NCBI GenBank assembly: GCA_016764135.1
Contig: JAESSL010000346.1
Location: forward strand, 1-5,779
From: Alphaproteobacteria bacterium
GTDB taxonomy: Bacteria > Pseudomonadota > Alphaproteobacteria > UBA8366 > GCA-2717185
Length of the DNA stretch: 5,779 bases
Direction: 5' to 3'
In this document: positions 1-5,729 of the stretch, one piece after another
Numbering within the stretch: position 1 is the stretch's first letter
Layout of the letters: every line of letters begins with the position of its first letter
Notes under the pieces: generated by a model
What the model was told of the DNA's origin: nothing
The model's database searches: none
The model's input: the letters and a program-made list of their open reading frames with translations, nothing else
Program-made: the position numbers and the translations under genes

Positions 1-288
1 CGTTTGACCGGGCGTTTCGCTTGTGGGACATGTGGCGAAGGCTACCATAAAATTTTCAAACGCCCCAAACAGGATGACGTTTGCGATAAATGCGGATCGA
101 ACGAATTTGAGGTTCGTCCCGATGACCAGGAAGATACGATCCGGGATCGGTTGAAAGTATATCACGACCAGACAGCGCCATTGCTCCCGTATTACAAGGA
201 ACGCGGGTTATTGGTGCAAGTCGATGGTGACAGAGATATGGATGTTGTAACAAAAGAAATGGAGAAGATTCTTACCGGCGGACAGTGA
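1..288 (+). CDS. adk: Adenylate kinase, C-terminal part (5' end outside window)
   Basis: Adenylate kinase interconverts ATP + AMP and 2 ADP in the cytoplasm. The window opens inside the gene; the 95 visible residues begin at the LID domain (RLTGRFACGTCGEGYH). The LID has the zinc-binding pattern C-x2-C-x16-C-x2-C (visible residues 8, 11, 28, 31), so this is the metal-stabilised form, unlike the zinc-free E. coli enzyme. Next comes RPDDQEDTIRDRL, whose two arginines (visible residues 39 and 50) align with E. coli R156 and R167, which contact substrate phosphates. TAPLLPYY and a VDGDRDMDVV tail complete the usual C-terminus. The TTG at position 4 is an internal leucine codon, not a start. Alphaproteobacteria commonly have secY-adk-rpsM, so secY is probably upstream, though it is not visible. 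The identification is secure; only the 5' end is missing. Confidence 0.97.
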   Translation, partial: RLTGRFACGTCGEGYHKIFKRPKQDDVCDKCGSNEFEVRPDDQEDTIRDRLKVYHDQTAPLLPYYKERGLLVQVDGDRDMDVVTKEMEKILTGGQ

Positions 289-316
289 TTGACAGGTGGT
301 TGCATTTACGTATAAT
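289..316 (+). promoter_or_regulatory. Strong sigma-70 promoter for the rpsM operon
   Basis: The -35 hexamer TTGACA (289-294) and the -10 hexamer TATAAT (311-316) both match consensus perfectly and are 16 bp apart. The -35 begins one base after the adk TGA. Transcription should start near 322-326, giving a leader of about 90-95 nt before the rpsM GTG at 417. The bases just after the -10 (317-325) are all G or C. In known systems a GC-rich discriminator makes stable-RNA and ribosomal-protein promoters sensitive to ppGpp, so stringent control is a reasonable inference. The hexamers and spacing are read directly; the start site and regulation are inferred. Confidence 0.88.
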
Positions 317-345
317 CGCGCGCCCAGCGGAGCGCGGTTGTTTTA
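314..345 (+). terminator. Candidate weak intrinsic terminator of adk, overlapping the rpsM promoter
   Basis: Bases 314-321 can pair with 332-339: eight pairs including one T-G wobble, five of them in an uninterrupted G-C core, around a 10-base loop. The T-rich run GTTGTTTTATT follows. This could end part of the transcription arriving from adk. The 5' arm includes the last three bases of the TATAAT box, so most of the element lies upstream of the predicted start and would form only in read-through RNA. The loop is large and the T tract is interrupted, so efficiency is doubtful. Confidence 0.4.
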
Positions 346-416
346 TTATTGCGGTGCGTGTCGTGGCTGACCGGGAAAGCCGATAAGGCCTCTCATAACT
401 TGAAGGAGTACGTGGA
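323..416 (+). promoter_or_regulatory. 5' leader of the rpsM operon mRNA
   Basis: This is the untranslated leader predicted from the promoter at 289-316. It can form a small hairpin, GGCT (365-368) with AGCC (378-381), and it ends in a good Shine-Dalgarno sequence, AAGGAG (403-408), eight bases before the GTG start. In E. coli the equivalent leader carries a pseudoknot bound by S4, the product of rpsD inside the operon. Here rpsD is absent from the operon and I see no convincing copy of that fold. Whether any r-protein binds this leader cannot be told from one sequence. Confidence 0.4.
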
Positions 417-794
417 GTGGCGCGCATTGCAGGCGTGAACATCCCGACGCAAAAACGGGTCATTATATCACTGAGCTATATTCATGGCATTGGTCGGACC
501 AAAGCCAAGGACATTTGCGCGGCTTGTAATATTCCCGATGATCGACGGGTCCAGGACCTGACCGATCAGGAGGTTCTTACCATTCGTGAAATGATTGACC
601 AGGATTATACGGTTGAAGGCGATCTTCGTCGTGCGAAAGCGATGAACATTAAGCGCCTGATGGATTTGGGCTGTTATCGCGGTCTCCGTCATCGTAAAGG
701 GCTGCCGGTTCGCGGACAACGTACTCATACGAACGCCCGGACGCGCAAAGGACCAGCGCGAGCGATTACCGGCAAGAAAAAAGTAACCAAGTAG
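417..794 (+). CDS. rpsM: 30S ribosomal protein S13
   Basis: S13 sits in the head of the small ribosomal subunit and takes part in inter-subunit bridges and contacts with P-site tRNA. The 125-residue product has the normal family length. It starts with MARIAGVNIP, carries the helix-hairpin-helix-like IHGIGRTKA (residues 22-30), the NIKRLMDLGCYRGLRHRKGLPVRGQRT block (about 77-103) and the basic TNARTRKGPA tail that reaches toward tRNA. The start is GTG, supported by AAGGAG at 403-408 and by the conserved first residues. It is the first gene of the operon, with rpsK beginning 16 bases after its TAG stop. Small differences such as RVIISLSYI, where many bacteria have RVxIALTYI, look like lineage variation. 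Confidence 0.98.
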   Translation: MARIAGVNIPTQKRVIISLSYIHGIGRTKAKDICAACNIPDDRRVQDLTDQEVLTIREMIDQDYTVEGDLRRAKAMNIKRLMDLGCYRGLRHRKGLPVRGQRTHTNARTRKGPARAITGKKKVTK

Positions 795-810
795 TTGGAG
801 AACGCAGGCA

Positions 811-1200
811 ATGGCTAAGGCTACCACACGCGTGCGTCGGCGCGTACGCAAGAATATCACGTCGGGTATCGCGCACGTTAACGCGACGTTTAACAACACC
901 ATGATTACGATTACCGATCTTCAAGGTAATGCCGTAGCATGGTCGTCCGCAGGCGGGCAGGGCTTTAAGGGAAGCCGGAAGTCTACTCCCTATGCGGCGC
1001 AAATCGCCGCTGAAGACGCCGGTCGCAAGGCGCAGGAGCACGGCGTGAAAACGTTGGAGGTCTGTGTAAAGGGGCCTGGGTCAGGGCGTGAATCAGCCCT
1101 GCGCGCGTTATCGTCTGTCGGGTTTACCATCACGGCGATACGCGATGTTACGCCGATCCCGCATAACGGTTGCCGCCCGCCGAAACGACGCCGGGTGTAA
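811..1200 (+). CDS. rpsK: 30S ribosomal protein S11
   Basis: S11 lies on the platform of the 30S subunit near the mRNA exit path and the E site. The 129-residue product matches the usual bacterial length. It has the basic N-terminus RVRRRVRKN, the core motifs GIAHVNATFNNTMITITD (residues 19-36) and WSSAGGQGFKGSRKSTPYAAQ (44-64), the VKGPGSGRESALRAL block (86-100) and the C-terminal signature IPHNGCRPPKRRRV. Asn119-Gly120 matches the site where E. coli S11 is known to carry isoaspartate. The ATG is preceded by TTGGAG (795-800), ten bases away, immediately after the rpsM stop. Most bacteria outside this group have rpsD next; here a 118-base spacer leads directly to rpoA. Confidence 0.98.
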   Translation: MAKATTRVRRRVRKNITSGIAHVNATFNNTMITITDLQGNAVAWSSAGGQGFKGSRKSTPYAAQIAAEDAGRKAQEHGVKTLEVCVKGPGSGRESALRALSSVGFTITAIRDVTPIPHNGCRPPKRRRV

Positions 1201-1206
1201 AACGCA

Positions 1207-1239
1207 GGCGGCCGTAGTTTAACGGTCGCCACGGTTTTT
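1207..1239 (+). terminator. Hairpin plus T5 between rpsK and rpoA; possible attenuator or processing site
   Basis: GGCGGCCGT (1207-1215) pairs with ACGGTCGCC (1222-1230) over nine base pairs, with one central G-T wobble and a six-base loop. T5 occupies 1235-1239, but four bases (ACGG) separate it from the stem, which weakens it as a terminator. Because rpoA and rplQ lie downstream without an obvious strong promoter, a full stop is unlikely. Partial termination, transcript processing or 3'-end protection would set the ratio of r-proteins to RNA polymerase alpha. The structure is read directly; the role is inferred. Confidence 0.45.
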
Positions 1240-1258
1240 ATTTCGCCAAGAGTTTGAA

Positions 1259-1286
1259 TTGGCTACGACGAGCCGCGTTGTATAGC
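1259..1286 (+). promoter_or_regulatory. Weak candidate promoter upstream of rpoA
   Basis: TTGGCT (1259-1264) and TATAGC (1281-1286) each match four of six sigma-70 consensus bases and are 16 bp apart, the same spacing as the rpsM promoter. A start near 1293 would leave a leader of about 26 nt containing the rpoA ribosome binding site. The match is weak enough to occur by chance, so it is noted only because it lies between a candidate attenuator and rpoA. Confidence 0.22.
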
Positions 1287-1318
1287 GGTTCGATAACCTG
1301 ATACGAGAGGTCGCTTCC

Positions 1319-2335
1319 GTGATCCAGAAGAATTGGCAAGCTTTAATTAGGCCTAACAAGCTCAGCATCGAACCCGGTGACGACCCCAATTGCGTTGCAA
1401 CAGTGATTGCAGAGCCGTTGGAGCGTGGGTTTGGGTTGACGTTGGGCAACGCGTTACGGCGCGTGCTGTTGTCCTCCCTTCAAGGCGCGGCGGTGACGTC
1501 GATCCAGATTGAAGGCGTGCTGCATGAATTTTCGTCCATTCCCGGCGTACGGGAAGACGTAACCGATATTATTCTGAACATCAAAAGACTGGCGTTGCGG
1601 TTCCATGGCGAAGGTTCCAAGCGCATTCGTATCGATATGGACGGTCCCGGTGAAGTGACGGCTGCAAATATCGAAACCGGCCACGACATCGAGATTTTGA
1701 ACCCCGATAGTCTGATTTGCACATTGGACGAAGGCGCTCATCTGGCGATGGAAATGACCGTGGAGAATGGCACCGGGTACGTGCCGGCCACGCAAAACCG
1801 TCCCGAAGACGCGCCGATTGGCCTTATTCCGATTGATTCAGTGTTTAGTCCGATCCGCAGAATTTCTTATAAAGTCGAGAATACGCGCGTCGGTCAGGTC
1901 ACGGATTATGACAAGCTGGCGATGGATATCGAAACTGACGGCACGGTGACGCCCGACGACGCTGTCGCTTATGCGGGTCGCATTTTGCAGGATCAGCTGC
2001 AACTCTTTATCAACTTTGAAGAACCTCAGACGCGTGTCGCGGAAGAAGCGGTGGAAGAGCTGCCGTTCAACCGGTATATGCTGCGGAAGGTCGATGAGTT
2101 GGAACTTTCTGTTCGGTCTGCGAATTGTCTCAAGAACGACAATATCGTCTATATCGGCGACCTGGTTCAAAAATCGGAATCCGAAATGTTGCGGACCCCT
2201 AACTTTGGCCGGAAATCCTTGAATGAGATTAAGGAAGTGCTTTCGCAAATGGGGTTGCATCTCGGTATGGAGGTCGCGAATTGGCCGCCAGAGAATATCG
2301 AGGACCTTGCAAAGAAAGTAGACGAACCCTACTAG
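1319..2335 (+). CDS. rpoA: DNA-directed RNA polymerase subunit alpha
   Basis: The alpha subunit dimerises to scaffold RNA polymerase assembly, and its C-terminal domain contacts UP-element DNA and activators. At 338 residues it has the usual alphaproteobacterial length. The N-terminal domain (about 1-235) contains LERGFGLTLGNALRRVLLSS (34-53) and HEFSSIPGVREDVTDIILN (69-87). An acidic linker around 235-250 leads to the C-terminal domain (about 255-325) with ELSVRSANCLKN, where R266 corresponds to the DNA-contacting R265 of E. coli, then YIGDLVQKSESEMLRTPNFGRKSLNEIKEVL and the NWPPENI tail. The start is GTG, chosen because GAGG (1307-1310) lies eight bases upstream and the protein then begins with the typical MIQKNWQ. 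It is separated from rpsK by 118 bases and from rplQ by 65 bases. Confidence 0.98.
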   Translation: MIQKNWQALIRPNKLSIEPGDDPNCVATVIAEPLERGFGLTLGNALRRVLLSSLQGAAVTSIQIEGVLHEFSSIPGVREDVTDIILNIKRLALRFHGEGSKRIRIDMDGPGEVTAANIETGHDIEILNPDSLICTLDEGAHLAMEMTVENGTGYVPATQNRPEDAPIGLIPIDSVFSPIRRISYKVENTRVGQVTDYDKLAMDIETDGTVTPDDAVAYAGRILQDQLQLFINFEEPQTRVAEEAVEELPFNRYMLRKVDELELSVRSANCLKNDNIVYIGDLVQKSESEMLRTPNFGRKSLNEIKEVLSQMGLHLGMEVANWPPENIEDLAKKVDEPY

Positions 2336-2400
2336 GTATTTAACGCGAGGCGGGTATGGACGCGTTTCGCAAACGAACGATTTGAATAGGAGTAAGGATC

Positions 2401-2820
2401 ATGCGGCACCGCATGAGCGGCCGGAAATTAAACCGGACCAGTTCTCACCGAAAAGCGATGTTCTCTAATATGGCCGTAGCGCTGTTGAAGCATGAGCAGA
2501 TCACGACGACGCTGCCCAAAGCGAAGGAGCTTAGCCCGATTGTAGATCGCTTGATCTCTTTGGGTAAGAAAAACACGTTGCAATCACGCCGTCGCGCGAT
2601 TTCTGTGCTGCAGGACGTCGGGTTGACGGCCAAGCTTTTTGATACGCTCGCGCCGCGTTATGAAGGCCGTAACGGTGGTTATACGCGTGTGTTGAAATCA
2701 GGCTTCCGGTATGGCGACGCCGCGCCGATGGCGGTCATTGAGCTTGTTGACCGTGATCTGGAGGCCAAGGGACTGGATTCCGGTCCGGATCAAAGCATGG
2801 ATTTAGACGACGCCGAATAG
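2401..2820 (+). CDS. rplQ: 50S ribosomal protein L17
   Basis: L17 binds domain III of 23S rRNA near the peptide exit side of the large subunit. The 139-residue product starts with the invariant MRHRMSGRKLNRTSSHRKAM and has LLKHEQITTTLPKAKEL (29-45) and the C-terminal signature GGYTRVLKSGFRYGDAAPMAVIELVDRD (92-119). The acidic tail (about 120-139) extends past the conserved core, as is usual in Alphaproteobacteria. The ATG is preceded by AGGAG (2388-2392) at eight bases. It is the last gene of the operon and is followed by a clear intrinsic terminator. Confidence 0.98.
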   Translation: MRHRMSGRKLNRTSSHRKAMFSNMAVALLKHEQITTTLPKAKELSPIVDRLISLGKKNTLQSRRRAISVLQDVGLTAKLFDTLAPRYEGRNGGYTRVLKSGFRYGDAAPMAVIELVDRDLEAKGLDSGPDQSMDLDDAE

Positions 2821-2853
2821 GTCGGTCGTTACCAGCATTCGAGAATATGGATT

Positions 2854-2886
2854 TGGGGCGGTTTCAGGACCGTCCCATTTTCGTTT
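2854..2886 (+). terminator. Intrinsic terminator of the rpsM-rpsK-rpoA-rplQ operon
   Basis: GGGGCGGT (2855-2862) pairs with ACCGTCCC (2869-2876), with one G-T wobble and a six-base loop TTCAGG. T2854-A2877 extends the stem to nine pairs. TTTTCGTTT follows at once (2878-2886). It lies 34 bases after the rplQ stop, where the operon should end. Its stem and adjoining T run are better than those of the other two hairpins noted in this window. Confidence 0.82.
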
Positions 2887-2986
2887 GGGATAGTGAATTT
2901 GTGGTTTTATCAGACGCCGGACGGGAGATTGGCTCTTTTCACCCGGCCATCGTTGTAAAGCGCGTAGCAGTATATACATACGAACT

Positions 2987-4417
2987 ATGAATTTCAGATT
3001 ACCGACCCTTTTTGTTGCGGGCATAGCGGCCATAGGCGCGAGTCTTGTGTGTTTCAGCGTGCAATCCTCTGTTGTTGCGCAGGTCCCGCAAACAGACGTC
3101 CAGATCAAATTAAGTTTTGCGCCTCTCGTAAAATCAGCCACGCCTGCTGTCGTCAATATTTACGCAAAACGATTGGTGCGGCGAAAAAGCCGGGGATCGC
3201 TTTTTGACGATCCGTTTTTTAATCGGTTTTTCGGAGGATCGCCGTTTGGCGGTTATACTCGCGAGCGCCTGGAGAAAACATTGGGCTCCGGCGTCATTGT
3301 ACGAGCGAATGGGTTAATCGTCACCAACCACCATGTGATCGAGAATGCGCAGGAAATAACCGTTGTACTGGCGGACCGTCGTGAATTCGAGGCGAAGCTC
3401 GTGGTCTCTGATAAAAAGACGGATATCGCTATCCTTCGCGTCGATACGCAGGGCGAGGCTTTCCCCTTTTTAACCCTGGGTAATTCTGACGACATTGACG
3501 TTGGCGATCTGGTTTTGGCGATCGGCAATCCATTTGGCGTGGGGCAGACTGTCACGAGCGGCATTGTCTCGGCGCTTGCGCGTACGTCGATTGGCGTCGC
3601 CGATTATCGATTTTTTATTCAAACAGACGCCGCCATCAATCCGGGGAATTCCGGTGGTGCGTTGATTGGCATGAAAGGCCGTCTGCTGGGCGTCAATACC
3701 GCTATTTACTCTCGTCGGGGCGGTGGGTCTTTGGGCATCGGATTTGCGGTTCCCAGCAATATGGTACGGACGATCATCGAAAGTGCGGTCAGTGGCGCGC
3801 CACTGGTGCGGCCTTGGTTAAGTTTTACGGGATCGGCGGTCAATACCGATGTCGCCAGCGCTTTGGGTCTTCGCCGTCCTGTCGGCGTTTTGGTTGAACA
3901 GGTTCACGCAAAGGGACCCGGTAAACGCGCGGGTATTCGGCCCGGCGATGTCGTGGTCGCGATCGATCGCCACGACGTCGATAATCTGGAGGCGCTGCGT
4001 TTTCGGATTGCGACCCGGCCCATTGGAGAAACTGTATCTTTAACGGTTATCCGCAAAGGTAAGTCCAAGACTCTCATGTTTGCACTGGTTGCGCCTGTCG
4101 AGGACCCGCCGCGTAATTTATCGGCTGTGAAGGGGCGTAATCCATTTGCAGGCGTCAGGGTCGGTAATTTGTCGCCAGCCGTAGCGCTTGAACTTGATTT
4201 TGATGATGTGGCGTCCGGCGTCATTGTGTTTGATGTCGTTGCGCGCTCGACGGCGGCGGGGCTGGGGTTCAAACCACATGACGTTATTCGGGAGGTCAAC
4301 GGCGCGCCTATAGAGCGAGTTGAGGATTTGAAGGACGCAATTTCGCAACGCGCAACCCGATGGCGGATTGTCTTGCGCCGGGGCGGTCGTGATATTGGAT
4401 TTGAGGTGACTGAATGA
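2987..4417 (+). CDS. htrA: HtrA/DegP-family periplasmic serine endoprotease with two PDZ domains
   Basis: This family degrades or refolds misfolded envelope proteins in the periplasm. The 476-residue product begins with a likely Sec signal peptide (Arg4, hydrophobic stretch about 5-26, probable cleavage after VVA at 31). Cys22 follows SLV, a poor lipobox, so a lipoprotein is unlikely. The trypsin-like domain (about 45-270) has an intact triad: His116 in TNHHVIENA, Asp146 in DKKTDIAIL and Ser222 in NPGNSGGAL. PDZ1 spans about 272-370 (GVLVEQVHAKGPGKRAGIRPGD) and PDZ2 about 385-475 (GVIVFDVVARSTAAGLGFKPHD). Two PDZ domains favour DegP/DegQ over the single-PDZ, membrane-anchored DegS. The ATG start fits the signal peptide, but I see no clear Shine-Dalgarno before it. 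The 100 bases from the rplQ terminator to this start contain only an AT-rich TATATACATA near the ATG and no convincing -35 or heat-shock promoter. The stop overlaps the rarA start. Confidence 0.93.
   Translation: MNFRLPTLFVAGIAAIGASLVCFSVQSSVVAQVPQTDVQIKLSFAPLVKSATPAVVNIYAKRLVRRKSRGSLFDDPFFNRFFGGSPFGGYTRERLEKTLGSGVIVRANGLIVTNHHVIENAQEITVVLADRREFEAKLVVSDKKTDIAILRVDTQGEAFPFLTLGNSDDIDVGDLVLAIGNPFGVGQTVTSGIVSALARTSIGVADYRFFIQTDAAINPGNSGGALIGMKGRLLGVNTAIYSRRGGGSLGIGFAVPSNMVRTIIESAVSGAPLVRPWLSFTGSAVNTDVASALGLRRPVGVLVEQVHAKGPGKRAGIRPGDVVVAIDRHDVDNLEALRFRIATRPIGETVSLTVIRKGKSKTLMFALVAPVEDPPRNLSAVKGRNPFAGVRVGNLSPAVALELDFDDVASGVIVFDVVARSTAAGLGFKPHDVIREVNGAPIERVEDLKDAISQRATRWRIVLRRGGRDIGFEVTE
4403..4417 (+). 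promoter_or_regulatory. Ribosome binding site and ATGA stop-start overlap coupling htrA and rarA
   Basis: The rarA ATG (4414-4416) overlaps the TGA of the protease gene (4415-4417) as ATGA, a four-base overlap. GAGG (4403-4406), inside the last codons of the protease gene, lies seven bases before the ATG. This arrangement normally gives translational coupling, so the two proteins are very probably made from one mRNA. Confidence 0.8.
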
Positions 4418-5718
4418 CCGGGGGCCCCGGTCTCTTTGAAAATATGGCGCCGCGGCCGCTGGCGGATCGGTTGCGGCCCGCAACCCTTGAGGATGTGGTT
4501 GGTCAGGATCACTTGCTGGGGCCAGAGGGCGCGTTGCGCCGAATGGTGGACGGTGGACGGCTGGCGTCGATAATTCTATGGGGACCGCCTGGGACCGGCA
4601 AAACGACAATAGCCCGTCTCATCGCCGATAACATCGACTTGGCCTTCGAGCCTCTTTCGGCGGTGTTTTCTGGCGTCGCTGATTTACGCAAGGTTTTTGA
4701 TCGCGCGAAGGCGCAGCGCGCGTCAGGGCGCGGGACACTGTTGTTTATTGACGAAATCCATCGCTTCAATCGTGCGCAGCAGGATGGATTCTTGCCGTAT
4801 GTCGAAGATGGAACGGTTATTTTAATCGGTGCGACTACAGAGAACCCGAGTTTTGAGCTAAACGCCGCCCTGTTGTCGCGGGCGCAAGTGTTTGTGCTGA
4901 ACCGGCTGGACGACAAGGCGATGGAAACTTTGCTTTGCCGTGCGGAAGAGGCCCAGTCGCGCGCCTTGCCGCTGGACAGCGACGCCCGCATCGCATTGCG
5001 TGCAATGGCGGATGGCGACGGTCGGTTTTTGTTTAATTTGACGGAAGAGCTGTTTGCGCTGGATGCCTCGGAACTGCTGGATACGGCGGGCTTGGCGGCG
5101 ACGGTCCAGCGCCGGGCCCCCGTGTACGACAAAGGGCAGGAGAGCCACTACAACCTTATCAGCGCGCTCCACAAATCCCTTCGGGGGTCTGACTGTGATG
5201 CGGCGTTGTACTGGATGTCGCGTATGTTGGATGGCGGTGAAGATCCCCGGTACATCGCGCGGCGCTTGCTGCGCTTCGCCTATGAGGATGTCGGGTTGGC
5301 GGATCCGCAGGCGGCTGTGCAAACGCTCACCGCCTGGGAAACATATGAACGGCTCGGGTCACCCGAAGGAGAATTGGCGTTGGCGCAGGCGGTAATCTTT
5401 TTGGCGACGGCGCCAAAATCAAACGCAGCCTATAAGGCGTATGGCGCTGCGCGGCGACTGGCGAAGAAAACCGGTTCTTTGATGCCGCCAAAACATAGCT
5501 TGAACGCGCCTACCGGCCTGACGCGCGATCTTGGCTATGGCGCGGGTTACGCTTACGATCATGATTCCCCGGATGCGTTCTCCGGGCAGAATTATTTCCC
5601 GGACGATATTGCGCGGGAAAGCCTGTACCGCCCCGTCGAACGCGGATATGAACGTGAAATTCGCAAGCGGCTGGATTATTGGGACAAGCTGCGGCGAGAA
5701 TCCAACGAAAAGGAATAA
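4414..5718 (+). CDS. rarA: Replication-associated recombination protein A (RarA/MgsA, AAA+ ATPase)
   Basis: RarA is the bacterial relative of yeast Mgs1 and human WRNIP1; it is clamp-loader-like and acts at stalled or gapped replication forks. The 434-residue product has PLADRLRPATLEDVVGQDHLLG (15-36), Walker A GPPGTGKTT (57-65), Walker B LLFIDEIHRFNRAQQ (109-123, Asp113-Glu114), sensor 1 GATTENPSFELN (139-150) and SRAQVF with candidate arginine finger R156. The helical and tetramerisation region (about 245-420) includes YNLISALHKSLRGSD, RMLDGGEDPRYIARRLLRFAYEDVGLADP and LMPPKHSLNAPT. The sensor 2 region reads GDGRFLFNL, where E. coli RarA has GDARRALN; the arginine (R204) is kept. The ATG overlapping the protease stop has a good ribosome binding site. 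An alternative start at Met11 would lose little but has no comparable support. Confidence 0.96.
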   Translation: MTGGPGLFENMAPRPLADRLRPATLEDVVGQDHLLGPEGALRRMVDGGRLASIILWGPPGTGKTTIARLIADNIDLAFEPLSAVFSGVADLRKVFDRAKAQRASGRGTLLFIDEIHRFNRAQQDGFLPYVEDGTVILIGATTENPSFELNAALLSRAQVFVLNRLDDKAMETLLCRAEEAQSRALPLDSDARIALRAMADGDGRFLFNLTEELFALDASELLDTAGLAATVQRRAPVYDKGQESHYNLISALHKSLRGSDCDAALYWMSRMLDGGEDPRYIARRLLRFAYEDVGLADPQAAVQTLTAWETYERLGSPEGELALAQAVIFLATAPKSNAAYKAYGAARRLAKKTGSLMPPKHSLNAPTGLTRDLGYGAGYAYDHDSPDAFSGQNYFPDDIARESLYRPVERGYEREIRKRLDYWDKLRRESNEKE

Positions 5719-5729
5719 CGGGCGCCGCG

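Noticed and set aside
468..902. 144-codon minus-strand open frame across rpsM and rpsK
   Set aside because: It spans two conserved ribosomal protein genes and their junction in antisense, and the product resembles nothing recognisable.
1207..1275. tRNA-like stretches in the rpsK-rpoA spacer (GTAGTTTAACGG resembling a D-arm, GTTTGAAT resembling a T-loop)
   Set aside because: No anticodon stem can be formed, the T-stem bases do not pair and no acceptor 3' strand pairs with the 5' bases. The resemblance is coincidental.
2342..2366. AACGCG/CGCGTT inverted repeat between rpoA and rplQ
   Set aside because: Only six pairs around a 13-base loop with no T run; too weak to be a terminator in a spacer inside the operon.
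2916..2954. Possible heat-shock or extracytoplasmic sigma promoter before htrA (CCCGGCCAT, CGTT)
   Set aside because: No matching CTTG-type or GGAAC-type -35 element is present at the right spacing.
3904..4512. 202-codon open frame on the minus strand opposite the protease gene
   Set aside because: It lies antisense to well-supported htrA codons, has no recognisable domain, and its product is rich in Ser, Arg and Thr as expected from a reverse-frame shadow.
4509..5132. 207-codon open frame on the minus strand opposite rarA
   Set aside because: It covers the Walker motifs of rarA in antisense, and its low-complexity Ser/Ala/Arg product shows no family motif.
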